Shown piece by piece: positions 54,860 to 64,000 of a stretch of DNA of 64,000 nt; the stretch's first letter is position 1; each line of letters opens with the position of its first letter. The DNA comes from Sphingobacterium sp. N143 (lineage in GTDB: Bacteria; Bacteroidota; Bacteroidia; Sphingobacteriales; Sphingobacteriaceae). The notes under the pieces are model-generated. The model worked only from the letters and a program-made list of their open reading frames with translations, was not told the origin of the DNA and ran no database searches. A program made the position numbers and the translations under genes. The DNA lies in contig NZ_JACAIS010000004.1 in the NCBI RefSeq assembly GCF_030325625.1, forward strand, positions 372,001 through 436,000, written 5' to 3'.

Positions 54860-57724
54860 TTACTTGAGTTTTACCTGTATTGCTTTCCCTGAATATAAAA
54901 TATGCTGCGATTTCTTAGCTTTAGTGTCCACACCAGCAGCATGCTTTGGATGAACAAAAATGATATTGAATGTCCTACTGTTCAACATGCCGTCGAACCT
55001 GCCGACACGGTCAGCGAAAAATAATGTCTTTGTCGCATTGTCGAATTTCAGATCAATACGACTATACAGTCCTTTTTCATAATTGTAGTTGACCCCCTCA
55101 TCCTCATATAAAGAGAATGCGCCATCTGCTCCCGCATAGATGTAGAGATCGACCAGATCTTGTTTCTTTTCGGTAGTATATTGAAGTGTTCCCCCGATCG
55201 GTAATATGGCCCCCGCCTTTACAAATACGGGGATACGCTCATAAGGAGCCTTTGCAAGGATATCCTGCCCCCCTTGCACGATTTGTCCTGAATATAAATT
55301 ATACCAATTTACGCCCTCCGGTAAGTAAACATTTCGGGTCGTTGCACCTTTTTCCGTGACGGGGTTAATCAGCAACGAGGGGCCCCAGAGATATTGGTCA
55401 TTGATGTTAAAACCCTTTTTATCTGTTGGAAAATCCATGGCTAATCCCCGAATCATGGAATAATCTTCAAAAAATGTTTTAGCAGCCAAACTGTAATTGT
55501 ATGACAATAATTTATAGCGAAGATTGATATAATAGAGCATACTCTTATAAGCGGGATGATCTTCCGGTGCAATGTTGTAGGGTTCTCGGTATGGAAACTG
55601 CCCATGCGCACGGAACAAGGGTAAAAATGCACCATATTGATACCAACGGCTATTCATTTCACGCCACTCTTCTTGATCAGTTGTATTGGGTTGATGGAAT
55701 CTATTTTCTACCAAAAACCCTCCCGCATCCATGGTCCAATAAGGAGTTCCAGACATCGAAAAGTTAATCCCACCGGAAATCTGATCTTTCATATCATGCC
55801 ATCGCGAAGCAATGTCACCGCTCCAGGCAGCTGCCGCATAACGCTGTTGGCCGGCAAAGAAGGAGCGTGTCAGAATAAAAACTCTTTTACTCGGATCAGT
55901 TGCCCTTTGTCCCTCGTAAATGCCTTTGGCATTTTGCAAAGGAAAGGCATTATAATAACGTACAGAAGATCCGATACTCGGTTGAAATACTGATTTACGC
56001 TCATCTAAATCAATATTAGAATGTACATCTGGCTCACTGGCATCCATCCACCAAGCATCTACGCCAATTTTGAATAAGTTATCGTCCAATAATTTCCAAA
56101 AGCCCTCCCGAGCACCTTTATTGAAAGGGTCATAAAAGGTAGAAGTGTAGCCCTTGCCTATCCAATCTTTACGTCCATCATAAATATTACGTGGATAGAT
56201 CCATTTATTGGATTTGAATTTGTTGTATACTGTAGATTCTTCATTGATTTTTGGCCATGCCGAAATCATCAACCGATAATGTTGGTCGTGCAATTTCTTA
56301 ATCAACCCCTGTGGGTCTGGAAAACGCTTGAGGTCAAACTTTTGGCTTCCCCAGTCTGGCTCAGACCAGTAAGACCAGTCCTGAACGATATTATCAATCG
56401 GGATTTTTCGCTTTCTGAACGCCAAAGCAACCTCTTCAATCTCAGCCTGGGTTTTATAGCGTTCTCTACTTTGCCAAAAACCAAAACTCCACACCGGCAT
56501 AATTGGTGCCTTTCCTGATAATTGGCGGTAACCCGAGATTACATCATCCATGGAATTTCCTTGCACAAAGTAATAATCAATAGCATCTCCAGCTTCAGAT
56601 TGAAATGAAAACAGTTTTTGTCGTTCTGACGGAATTGGGCTTTGCCACTGAAGTGTAAAGTAAGACTCTCCACCATCCGGCAGCCACTCAATACGGATCT
56701 TATGTGCATCTCCCTGAGCAATCTCTTTTTCTAGCTCAAACGTTCCGGCATTCCAGGACTGTCGCCAACGGTCCGCTAGCAGCTTATCATCAATCCAAAC
56801 CTTCATGTAGCCCGAATATTTAAAGTGAAGCACATGCTTGCCTGAATAAGGAGAAATAAGTTGACCTTCATAGATCACTTTACTATCGGCTAATTTTACC
56901 TCTTTGGGAAATTTATGTTGATCGGTCAGATAGCCATAATCAATCATCGATTCTGGCCGGGAAACATACACTTCCTCAGGCTTATTCTTATTGACATAAG
57001 TAGCCGTCAACCAGCCTTCTTCTCCTTCTTTCGAAATAAGTTTAAATGCATTTAATGGTAATAATGGACGTATATCTCCAGCTTTAGTAATGGAGTAATT
57101 ATGCCATAGTATCCCATAGTTATTGGTAGACACCAAAAACGGAATCCCAATTTCCGTATTATACTGCAATAGTGTCACCTGCTTGCCACGGTTATAATTC
57201 ATCACAGCACTTTGATGTTGCCCCAAACCATACAATCCTTCCAGAGGATCTACGATGAAATCCTGTGTCAATCTGTAAAATGCATCGCCGTTATAACTGT
57301 CCGAAATAAATGAATTCGTATTACGTTTCAATTCTTTAAAAATTGGCTTTCCTGCCAAGTCAAAGAATTCAACCTTCCCACTAAGCAATGATACTTTTGC
57401 TAGTAGATTCGCTGTTTTTAAGTTAACAGTGGAATCAGTGCGCTGTATACTCAGCGACTTCAGGTGACGGTGCAAGGAATCTACAATGACCAAACTAGGC
57501 TCCGTCGGAAGTAATCTTCCATGAGGCATCGCTGTAACACGAATAATCTTGTCTGTAACAGCATCTAAATACACATCCTGATCAATGGAAGTTTCTGAGT
57601 TCTTGAAACTGACCTTTACCCCTGTTTGAGTTTTAACATAACTTGATTTATTGATCTGTCCAATCCCCTGATGGATCATTGTGAAGAGCATCAACCCGCT
57701 TAAAGCATACTTTAAGTTGCACAT
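54860..57724 (-). CDS. GH31 alpha-xylosidase-type enzyme with PA14 insert, PUL enzyme
   Basis: 954 aa, signal peptide about 1-22. N-terminal GH31 beta domain, with a PA14 insert at about 265-375 (YEGQLISPYSGKHVLHFKYSGYMKVWIDDKLLADRW). TIM barrel about 395-770: nucleophile Asp near 560 in WWMDASEPD, acid/base Asp near 635 in AAWSGDIASRW. C-terminal beta domain with DUF5110 follows. GH31 with PA14 inserts is typical of xyloglucan alpha-xylosidases such as Cellvibrio Xyl31A. The role, cutting xylose from the non-reducing end of xyloglucan oligosaccharides, is inferred from this and the locus. Confidence 0.9.
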   Translation of the reverse strand: MCNLKYALSGLMLFTMIHQGIGQINKSSYVKTQTGVKVSFKNSETSIDQDVYLDAVTDKIIRVTAMPHGRLLPTEPSLVIVDSLHRHLKSLSIQRTDSTVNLKTANLLAKVSLLSGKVEFFDLAGKPIFKELKRNTNSFISDSYNGDAFYRLTQDFIVDPLEGLYGLGQHQSAVMNYNRGKQVTLLQYNTEIGIPFLVSTNNYGILWHNYSITKAGDIRPLLPLNAFKLISKEGEEGWLTATYVNKNKPEEVYVSRPESMIDYGYLTDQHKFPKEVKLADSKVIYEGQLISPYSGKHVLHFKYSGYMKVWIDDKLLADRWRQSWNAGTFELEKEIAQGDAHKIRIEWLPDGGESYFTLQWQSPIPSERQKLFSFQSEAGDAIDYYFVQGNSMDDVISGYRQLSGKAPIMPVWSFGFWQSRERYKTQAEIEEVALAFRKRKIPIDNIVQDWSYWSEPDWGSQKFDLKRFPDPQGLIKKLHDQHYRLMISAWPKINEESTVYNKFKSNKWIYPRNIYDGRKDWIGKGYTSTFYDPFNKGAREGFWKLLDDNLFKIGVDAWWMDASEPDVHSNIDLDERKSVFQPSIGSSVRYYNAFPLQNAKGIYEGQRATDPSKRVFILTRSFFAGQQRYAAAAWSGDIASRWHDMKDQISGGINFSMSGTPYWTMDAGGFLVENRFHQPNTTDQEEWREMNSRWYQYGAFLPLFRAHGQFPYREPYNIAPEDHPAYKSMLYYINLRYKLLSYNYSLAAKTFFEDYSMIRGLAMDFPTDKKGFNINDQYLWGPSLLINPVTEKGATTRNVYLPEGVNWYNLYSGQIVQGGQDILAKAPYERIPVFVKAGAILPIGGTLQYTTEKKQDLVDLYIYAGADGAFSLYEDEGVNYNYEKGLYSRIDLKFDNATKTLFFADRVGRFDGMLNSRTFNIIFVHPKHAAGVDTKAKKSQHILYSGKAIQVKLK

Positions 57725-57791
57725 AACGATGATAATTTATTGGTTATTGTATTTTTGGTTTATTAATTCCCTTATCCGATGAAGGATAGAT

Positions 57792-57799
57792 CAAATGTA
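57792..57799 (-). promoter_or_regulatory. -7 box of the GH31-led PUL operon
   Basis: TACATTTG on the minus strand, an exact TAnnTTTG match, about 68 nt before the GH31 ATG. No TTTG lies about 20 nt upstream, so the promoter probably needs an activator. Confidence 0.7.
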
Positions 57800-57828
57800 G
57801 AGTGCAACCGGTTGTCTTAAGGGTATGA

Positions 57829-57859
57829 TTTGTTAACTTTTAGGGGTCATTTTGTTAAC
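57829..57859 (-). promoter_or_regulatory. candidate HTCS operator, two direct repeats
   Basis: On the plus strand TTTGTTAAC occurs at 57829-57837 and again at 57851-57859, a 22-bp period (two helical turns). As read on the minus strand this is GTTAACAAA twice, centred about 59 nt before the predicted start of transcription. AraC-type domains as in the HTCS encoded upstream often bind such direct repeats. Inference from position and symmetry. Confidence 0.65.
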
Positions 57860-57903
57860 ATAAGGACGACAAGAAACAAAAATTAAAAATAAAAAAAACT
57901 GAT

Positions 57904-60900
57904 TTAAAGGTTTTTACGATAAAAAGAAGGCAGATTACCAAATGCAGATTTAAAATATTTACTAAACTGTTTGGGGTTGCTAAATCCAACCTCATAAGCA
58001 ATTTCTGCAATAGATAATTTAGAATTTTGGACCAGATGCATTGCCCTTTTCAAACGGATATGCCGAATATATTCCATAGGTGAATAACCCGTAATGGCCA
58101 GAACTTTTTTATACAGCCCCACACGGGTTAAATGCATTCTTTTTGCTAAAAGTTCTACAGAGAGTGCCGAATCGCTTAGATCTCGTTCAATCTCCTGCAC
58201 TAACGCATAAATAAATTGTTCGTCTGCTGATGCCACTTCAGGTTGCACCAAATCAACTTTAATTTGTTTTTGATACCGTTTTACCAAATTCTGTTGCTGG
58301 TTAAATATCTGGGTAAGTTTTGACTGTAATAACTTAATGTTAAATGGCTTCGTAATATAATCGGCTGCTCCAGCCTGCAATGCTTCCACTTCGATCTCCT
58401 GATTGGTAACGGCAGTTACAATCAATACAGGAATATGGGAGAACTTTGGATGACTTTTCAGATAACGACAAAAGTCAATGCCGCTTTCGCCAGGTAAATT
58501 TAGGTCAGCAATTACCAGATTTACAGCATATTTCCCAATCAATGCTTTCGCATCGGTTACCGTTGATGTGCCAAGGATCATATAGTCCGGCTTTAAACTT
58601 TTTTCCAGGTAATGGAGAAAATCCAAGTTATCTTCAATCAATAATATCCGTTGCTGCCCAGAAGCTTTATCTTTCGGTATATCTATTATCTTTTGATCTT
58701 CATGCAATGGTAGCCGAATATAGAACCTAGTCCATTTCGGGTCACTCGTCACCTCTATTTTCCCCTCCAGAAAATCAACATAATCTTTTACAATGGAAAG
58801 ACCAATTCCAGTACCTTGGTTCAACTTTCCATTATGGACTTCATGTTGAAAATACCGTTCAAAGAGCCTTGCTTGCAACACCTCCGGAATAGGATTACCT
58901 GTATTTCCAACTTCGATACACAATAATCTATGTGGTAACCCCTCCTCGATCCGTACATCGATCGAAACAGTGCCTGACACCGGGCTGAATTTTATTGCAT
59001 TAGATGTTAAATTGAAAATGATACTTTCCAATTTATTTTTATCAAACCAAACAAAAAAAGGCCTTGATGGCAGATGTATCGTCAAATTGACTTGATTATT
59101 TTGAGCAAAATCTACAAAACCATCAAGCTGCTCTTGGATAAAAATAATGATATCTCCATATTCCGCATTCAGTACCAGTTGCCTGTTTTCCAATTTCCGG
59201 AAATCAAGAAGCTGATTAACCAATTTTAAGAGGCGATCTGCATTCTTTTTGATCAAGCTCAGATCTGACTTCTTTCCTTCATCATCTTCCTGATCCAGCA
59301 GCTGCTGTGTTGGTGTCATAATTAAACTGATAGGTGTCCTGAATTCATGGCTTATATTCGTGAAGAAGCGTGTTTTTAAAGCATCTAATTCCTTTGCCTG
59401 CATGGCCTGTTCATTGGCAAGGATAAGCTGGTTACGTGTTTTGATCCGTAATTTAACCCAATAATAACAGCCCCACAGCCCCATCACAAGCAAAACCGCA
59501 TATAGAATAAAAGCCCATGCTGACAACCAAAGTGGTGGCTGTATAGCAATAGTCAGCAATAACATCTTATCAGACCAACTTTTGGAATCTAAAGAATGTC
59601 TGATATACAGGTGATAAGACTTGGCATCCAGGTTCGTAAAACTAGCACGCATAGTCCCAGGCTCAAAGTCGAACCATTCATTACTAGACTCCTGAAGTTG
59701 ATATTGATAAATGCGATCGTCTTGTTGCAAATAATCAAAAGTAGATAGCTCCAATGAAATTGCATTAAGGTGATAAGGTAATTCCAATACTTTTAAGCTG
59801 GCTAAGGCCTGATCATAAATAACCCGTCCTGAAAACAGTTCACCCACTGCAATACGCTTATTGAAAAGATAAATATTGGATAGAACAGGCAAAGGTTGAT
59901 TTTTTGAGCCTAGAATCTTTTCGGGATCAATAAAATTAAACCCTTTCGGTCCTCCAAAAACAAGTCGTCCATCCAGCATCTTCAAGGCTGCATTCTCATT
60001 GAAGACGTTACTCTGCAATCCTAAATCTTTGGTAAAGTTTCGAATAATAAATTTATCGGCATGCGCAGATTGTGCAATTTCGGAAAGCCCTTTGTTGCTC
60101 GATCCCCAGATATTCCCTTTATTATCGACCAAAAGCGTCAACATAGCATCGTCAATCAGCCCATCTTGACGTGTAAGACACTTAATTTCCTTCCCCTCGA
60201 TAATATGTACCCCCTCCTGTGTTGCAACCCATATACGACCCTTGCTATCCTCTTTGATATCATATATCAGATCATTCCTTAATCTCCCCCCTGTATTGTT
60301 GACATTTAAGTAAGTTATCTTACCCGCCCGACTAATTATAGCCAAGCCAGTTGCTGAGCCAATCCACAATTGTTTCTTTGAATCTTCAAACAAGACAGCT
60401 ATATAAGTACCATTAATGGATTCACCTTGAGGATTAACAACCTTAGAAAAAACTTCTTTTTGCTTATCAAAACGGTATAAGCCACTCCCCAAGGTTCCGA
60501 CCCATAGGCAATTGGAACTATCCTCAAAAATTTCCCATACACTATCGTCATTCAATTCATCCTTGCCATTCCCCTTATGGAATGTTTTGAATGCTTTCCC
60601 ATCAAATCGACACATCCCACCCCGATATGTCCCTATCCATAGCTTGTCATCTTTATCTAAAAACAAAGAAACAATAACATTACTGCTGAGACTATGGGGA
60701 TTGGAGGGCTCATGCAGATATTGCCGATAGGTATTATTCATGATATCATAATAGAGCAGTCCTCCACCATTGGTGCCAATCCAAAGGTTTCCTTTCCTGT
60801 CCTGAACAAATTTATTAACATCATCAAAAGGAAGTGATTTAGGTAGCCCAAGATAATTTCGAAACAATGGGAATAAAAGTAAATGTGGATGGTAATAACT

Positions 60901-61911
60901 AATGCCTCCCTTGTAAGTACCGACCCATATAATTCCAGATTTATCTTTATATAATGAAGTTATGCTATTGTAGGGCAGACTCCGGAGATCATACCGGTCA
61001 TTGCCAATAATTTGTATTGTCTTTTCTGTTTTATGAAAAACATTAATTCCCCCATGGTCTGTACCCAACCAGATATGATTGTGGTCATCTTGAACAATAT
61101 TACCCACAAATGGATTAGATAGTTCTGTCAGGAGATGAGTGATTTTCCATTGACTTCTATCAAGCCAATAAGCACCAATAGGGGTCTCCTTTGAAAAAAC
61201 CCAAATATCACCATCTTGATCTTCAAACAAATTATACTTGATCTGTTTTTCTGATAGTGGCAACCTTAATTTAGAGACACTTTCCAAGGTCTTTAGGTTC
61301 AAAAGGCTTAATAAGCCATCCTCATAGATGATCCAGAGATCTGCATTTTTTCCAAAAACAAAATCACAAATTCGATGACCAGGTTCACTCAGCACCTCTT
61401 TATACTTTTTTCGAACAGCATCGAATACGACGAGCGTGCGATCACTGTACAATAGGGCAAAAGTATCTGCATCTAGCCCCCGAATCATATCAACTTCTTT
61501 AATCGGTAAATTCATATTGGCCAATATCGAATCCATATTCTGAACGATTCGCCCCGATTGCTGATCGTATACGTTCATCTTGGCACCTGTACGAATCCAT
61601 ACATTACCTAAGGGTCCTTCAAAAATCCCCGAAATAACGTTATTGCTAAGCCCTGTCCCTTGATGACTACTATAACGGAAATTGGTGAATTGAACACCAT
61701 CGAAACGGCTCAAACCAGACTCTGTACCAAACCAGAGATAGTTATACCGGTCCCTCATGCTGCAGTTTATATGGTTATGAATCAAACCTTGATCAGTGGT
61801 TAATGTTTTGAATGCATAGGTATTCGTTTGACTGTATGCAAAATTGTATCCCCAGAAAATAAGGACAAAAAGGCAGATAAAGTGCATCCAAAAATAGTTC
61901 AGCCGTTGCAT
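57904..61911 (-). CDS. hybrid two-component system (HTCS) regulator of the PUL
   Basis: 1335 aa. Signal peptide about 1-27; about 14 Reg_prop repeats forming two seven-bladed propellers (about 35-690, e.g. NYLWFGTESGLSRFDG, LWIGTNGGGLLYYD), Y_Y_Y domain (about 700-785), one membrane helix (about 790-815), HisKA with His near 855 in NISHEFRTPISL, HATPase (about 960-1075), receiver with Asp near 1136 in VIADLNLPG, and a C-terminal AraC HTH (about 1230-1335, MHLVQNSKLSIAEIAYEVGFSN). It senses an oligosaccharide in the periplasm and activates transcription of the adjacent PUL. Ligand inferred as xyloglucan-derived. Confidence 0.95.
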   Translation of the reverse strand: MQRLNYFWMHFICLFVLIFWGYNFAYSQTNTYAFKTLTTDQGLIHNHINCSMRDRYNYLWFGTESGLSRFDGVQFTNFRYSSHQGTGLSNNVISGIFEGPLGNVWIRTGAKMNVYDQQSGRIVQNMDSILANMNLPIKEVDMIRGLDADTFALLYSDRTLVVFDAVRKKYKEVLSEPGHRICDFVFGKNADLWIIYEDGLLSLLNLKTLESVSKLRLPLSEKQIKYNLFEDQDGDIWVFSKETPIGAYWLDRSQWKITHLLTELSNPFVGNIVQDDHNHIWLGTDHGGINVFHKTEKTIQIIGNDRYDLRSLPYNSITSLYKDKSGIIWVGTYKGGISYYHPHLLLFPLFRNYLGLPKSLPFDDVNKFVQDRKGNLWIGTNGGGLLYYDIMNNTYRQYLHEPSNPHSLSSNVIVSLFLDKDDKLWIGTYRGGMCRFDGKAFKTFHKGNGKDELNDDSVWEIFEDSSNCLWVGTLGSGLYRFDKQKEVFSKVVNPQGESINGTYIAVLFEDSKKQLWIGSATGLAIISRAGKITYLNVNNTGGRLRNDLIYDIKEDSKGRIWVATQEGVHIIEGKEIKCLTRQDGLIDDAMLTLLVDNKGNIWGSSNKGLSEIAQSAHADKFIIRNFTKDLGLQSNVFNENAALKMLDGRLVFGGPKGFNFIDPEKILGSKNQPLPVLSNIYLFNKRIAVGELFSGRVIYDQALASLKVLELPYHLNAISLELSTFDYLQQDDRIYQYQLQESSNEWFDFEPGTMRASFTNLDAKSYHLYIRHSLDSKSWSDKMLLLTIAIQPPLWLSAWAFILYAVLLVMGLWGCYYWVKLRIKTRNQLILANEQAMQAKELDALKTRFFTNISHEFRTPISLIMTPTQQLLDQEDDEGKKSDLSLIKKNADRLLKLVNQLLDFRKLENRQLVLNAEYGDIIIFIQEQLDGFVDFAQNNQVNLTIHLPSRPFFVWFDKNKLESIIFNLTSNAIKFSPVSGTVSIDVRIEEGLPHRLLCIEVGNTGNPIPEVLQARLFERYFQHEVHNGKLNQGTGIGLSIVKDYVDFLEGKIEVTSDPKWTRFYIRLPLHEDQKIIDIPKDKASGQQRILLIEDNLDFLHYLEKSLKPDYMILGTSTVTDAKALIGKYAVNLVIADLNLPGESGIDFCRYLKSHPKFSHIPVLIVTAVTNQEIEVEALQAGAADYITKPFNIKLLQSKLTQIFNQQQNLVKRYQKQIKVDLVQPEVASADEQFIYALVQEIERDLSDSALSVELLAKRMHLTRVGLYKKVLAITGYSPMEYIRHIRLKRAMHLVQNSKLSIAEIAYEVGFSNPKQFSKYFKSAFGNLPSFYRKNL

Positions 61912-61951
61912 TGGTTATGATATCCTCAATGATACAAAAATTGAATAAAAT

Positions 61952-61987
61952 AAAAAAGGCGATATTCTATGGAATATCGCCTTTTTT
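61952..61987 (-). terminator. terminator of the atp genes
   Basis: AAAAAAGGCGATATTC / GAATATCGCCTTTTTT, perfect 16-bp stem, loop TATG; on the minus strand T-run follows atpG. Confidence 0.9.
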
Positions 61988-62006
61988 ATTTTATTCAGCT
62001 AGTAAA

Positions 62007-62906
62007 TTATCCGTTCGATAATGCAGCAGCTCCAGATACGATCTCGGTCAATTCAGTTGTAATTGCCGCTTGACGAGCCTGGTTGTACGATAATTTTAAT
62101 GATTTCAACAAATCACCAGCATTTTCCGTCGCTTTATCCATTGCCGTCATACGAGCACCATGTTCAGATGCATTGGAGTCCAAAACGGCTTTGTACAATT
62201 GAATCTTAATAGCTTTAGGAATCAATTCTTCGATAATCTTCTCTTTAGAAGGCTCGATAATATAATCCACTTCAGCTTCTATTTTTGCTTTATGCGTATG
62301 TTGTGTGTTTTCCTCAGCAGGTAATAAAGGTAAAATCTGCTCCGCTGTTAACTCTTGAACAGCAGCATTTTTGAACTGGTTATAGACCACTTCAACACGA
62401 TCAAAATTACCTTCCTTAAATTGTTCCATGATAAATTCCGTCACGACAGAAACAGATCCAAAATTTAAATCAGAAAACAAGTCTGAGTGGTTAGCTATCA
62501 TATCAAAATTACGCTTCGAATAGAAATCGTAACCTTTTTTACCAATAGCGATGATACTCAAATTGCCCTTCGCATGCTGCTCGGCATATTTGTTAGCGAT
62601 CAAGTTATTAGTCATCTTGATAACATTCGCGTTGAATGCTCCGGCCAAACCTCTATTAGAAGAAACAACAACGATCAATACCTTATTTGGCTCACGATCT
62701 ACTGTAAAAGGAGAATTACTTCCCTCCACACTTGCAGAAACATCAGCCAAAATATCTCTTAGTTTATTCGCATATGGGCGCAATTGTAAGATAGCGTTAG
62801 TAGCGCGCTTCAATTTGGCAGCCGAAACCATTTTCATGGCTTTCGTAATCTGCTGTGTTGATGATACCGAGGTAATCCGGTTTCTTACTTCTTTTAAATT
62901 TGCCAT
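62007..62906 (-). CDS. atpG: ATP synthase F1 gamma subunit
   Basis: 299 aa from ATG 62906 (MANLKEVRNRI); the reading from 62924 adds six residues. The N-terminal helix SVSSTQQITKAMKMVSAAKL and the C-terminal coiled coil AMDKATENAGDLLKSLKLSYNQARQAAITTELTEI are the rotor-shaft helices. It lies downstream of atpA as in the usual atp operon, but no atpD or atpC follow before the terminator; in many Bacteroidota these are elsewhere. Confidence 0.96.
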   Translation of the reverse strand: MANLKEVRNRITSVSSTQQITKAMKMVSAAKLKRATNAILQLRPYANKLRDILADVSASVEGSNSPFTVDREPNKVLIVVVSSNRGLAGAFNANVIKMTNNLIANKYAEQHAKGNLSIIAIGKKGYDFYSKRNFDMIANHSDLFSDLNFGSVSVVTEFIMEQFKEGNFDRVEVVYNQFKNAAVQELTAEQILPLLPAEENTQHTHKAKIEAEVDYIIEPSKEKIIEELIPKAIKIQLYKAVLDSNASEHGARMTAMDKATENAGDLLKSLKLSYNQARQAAITTELTEIVSGAAALSNG

Positions 62907-62924
62907 ATTTGTTTTAAGTATCAA

Positions 62925-62984
62925 GTACCTAGTATTGAGTATTGAGTCTAGTCAATGGACTCAATACCAAATACTCATTACTAA
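62925..62984. repeat. imperfect palindrome in the atpA-atpG spacer
   Basis: GTATTGAGTC (62939-62948) and GACTCAATAC (62958-62967) form a perfect 10-bp stem with a 9-nt loop. ATTGAGT occurs twice in tandem on the left side (62934-62947) and shorter matching words (AGTATT, AATACT) lie further out. It looks like a dispersed extragenic repeat; I cannot see other copies in this window. Confidence 0.55.
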
Positions 62985-64000
62985 TTAATATTTTGATGCT
63001 AAATCCTTAGCTACTGTTTCTAATACTGCAGTCAACTCATCAGAGAATTTACCAGCTTTGAACGCTGACAAAACTTCTGGATGGCGTTGTTCCAATTGTG
63101 TCAAGAACTCTTCTTCAAATTCTCTTACTTTATTTACAGGAACATTACGCAACAAACCTTTTGTTCCAGCATAGATGATTGCAACTTGCTTCTCTACAGA
63201 AACTGGAGAATATTGACCTTGTTTCAAGATCTCAACGTTACGAACACCTTTGTCCAAAACAGCTTTAGTAGCTGCATCTAGATCGGAACCGAATTTCGCG
63301 AAAGCTTCCAATTCACGGTACTGTGCTTGATCCAACTTTAATGTACCTGATACTTTTTTCATCGGTTTGATCTGCGCGTTACCGCCCACACGAGATACCG
63401 AAATACCTACGTTGATCGCCGGACGAATACCAGCATTAAATAAGTTAGACTCCAAGAAGATCTGACCATCTGTAATTGAGATTACGTTAGTAGGGATATA
63501 CGCCGAAACGTCACCAGCTTGTGTTTCAATGATCGGAAGAGCTGTCAATGAGCCACCACCTTTAACCAAATGCTTGATAGACTCAGGAAGGTCATTCATG
63601 TTACGAGCGATATCATCAGAAGAGTTGATTTTCGCCGCACGCTCTAATAAACGGCTGTGTAAGTAGAATACGTCACCTGGGTATGCCTCACGGCCTGGAG
63701 GACGACGTAACAACAAAGAAACCTCACGGTAAGCCACAGCTTGTTTAGACAAATCATCATAAACGATCAATGCTGGACGACCTGTATCACGGAAAAACTC
63801 CCCGATCGCAGCACCCGCCATTGGCGCGTAGAACTGAAGTGGAGCAGGATCCGCCGCAGAAGCAGCGACAACAACTGTATAAGCCATTGCACCTCTTTCC
63901 TCCAATGTACGAACGATATTCGCTACTGTAGAATTCTTTTGACCTACAGCAACGTAAATACAGAATACAGGTTGACCTGCATCATAGAATTCTTTTTGAT
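62985..64000 (-). CDS. atpA: ATP synthase F1 alpha subunit (partial, runs off the right edge)
   Basis: The C-terminal about 338 residues. The frame stays open to the window edge, beginning [20 protein letters not shown], so the internal Met at 63905 is not the start. [28 protein letters not shown] and [20 protein letters not shown] are diagnostic. It is the nucleotide-binding, non-catalytic alpha subunit. The Walker A region is outside the window. Confidence 0.97.
   Translation of the reverse strand, partial: QKEFYDAGQPVFCIYVAVGQKNSTVANIVRTLEERGAMAYTVVVAASAADPAPLQFYAPMAGAAIGEFFRDTGRPALIVYDDLSKQAVAYREVSLLLRRPPGREAYPGDVFYLHSRLLERAAKINSSDDIARNMNDLPESIKHLVKGGGSLTALPIIETQAGDVSAYIPTNVISITDGQIFLESNLFNAGIRPAINVGISVSRVGGNAQIKPMKKVSGTLKLDQAQYRELEAFAKFGSDLDAATKAVLDKGVRNVEILKQGQYSPVSVEKQVAIIYAGTKGLLRNVPVNKVREFEEEFLTQLEQRHPEVLSAFKAGKFSDELTAVLETVAKDLASKY

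Noticed and set aside
55453..56721. Small frames on both strands inside the GH31 gene
   Set aside because: GH31 motifs run continuously through the region on the minus strand; the small frames have no features of their own.
60061..60282. Possible separate genes made from the propeller repeats of the HTCS
   Set aside because: The repeats are regular Reg_prop blades in one unbroken frame, not independent genes or a CRISPR-like array.
58446..60730. Several plus-strand frames of 72-94 codons inside the HTCS gene
   Set aside because: Antisense shadows of a well-supported 1335-aa gene with domain motifs throughout.

Overview
The window reads as chromosome of a low-GC member of the Bacteroidota, most likely a Sphingobacterium or close relative in Sphingobacteriaceae. 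Evidence for this includes SusC/SusD pairs, a hybrid two-component regulator with a beta-propeller sensor, FecR/ECF signalling genes, lipoproteins, DUF4292, DUF4476 and OMP_b-brl families. Promoters fit the Bacteroidota -7 consensus TAnnTTTG. No integrase, transposase, phage gene or CRISPR array was found. Most genes are ordinary chromosomal genes; the accessory part is at about 33-35.8 kb and 45-62 kb.

Layout. 0-4.4 kb: SGNH hydrolase, Fsr-type MFS exporter, RlmI-type rRNA methyltransferase, and a MACPF (perforin-fold) lipoprotein whose C-terminus is split off by a one-base frameshift. 4.4-9.5 kb: the threonine operon thrA-thrB-thrC on the minus strand. It is preceded by a short Thr/Ile-rich leader peptide and an intrinsic terminator, the layout of a transcription attenuator. 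9.7-17 kb: NlpC/P60 peptidase, phosphoribosyltransferase, MltD-type transglycosylase, TatA, and the TPR / DUF4292 / EnvC-like cluster. 17-20 kb: rplM-rpsI-rpsB, then tsf as a separate unit. 20-32.9 kb: dienoyl-CoA reductase-like SDR, AraC regulator, an ABC transporter, two tRNA genes with CAU anticodons, LptF/G permease, ribBA, DCC-family protein, succinate-semialdehyde dehydrogenase, DUF4476 protein and HemJ-like protein.

33-35.8 kb holds a decaying cell-surface signalling module. It has an ECF sigma factor with an in-frame amber codon at the start of region 4, an apparently intact FecR anti-sigma factor, and a SusC-type receptor cut to its STN, carboxypeptidase-regulatory-like and plug domains. 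36-45 kb returns to core functions: hemE, a TPR-like protein, a sensor kinase/response regulator pair, YjjG-type nucleotidase, DUF1080 protein, a TonB-type outer membrane protein, clpS and a FabH homologue.

45-62 kb is a complete-looking polysaccharide utilisation locus on the minus strand, in transcription order: HTCS regulator, GH31, SusC, SusD, short surface lipoprotein, GH43, GH2. The enzymes match side-chain removal from xyloglucan (alpha-xylosidase, arabinofuranosidase or xylosidase, beta-galactosidase), but no backbone-cutting endoglucanase is present here. Two direct repeats of TTTGTTAAC with a 22-bp period lie just upstream of a TACATTTG -7 box before GH31; they are a good candidate for the HTCS operator. 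The window ends in atpG and the 3' part of atpA.
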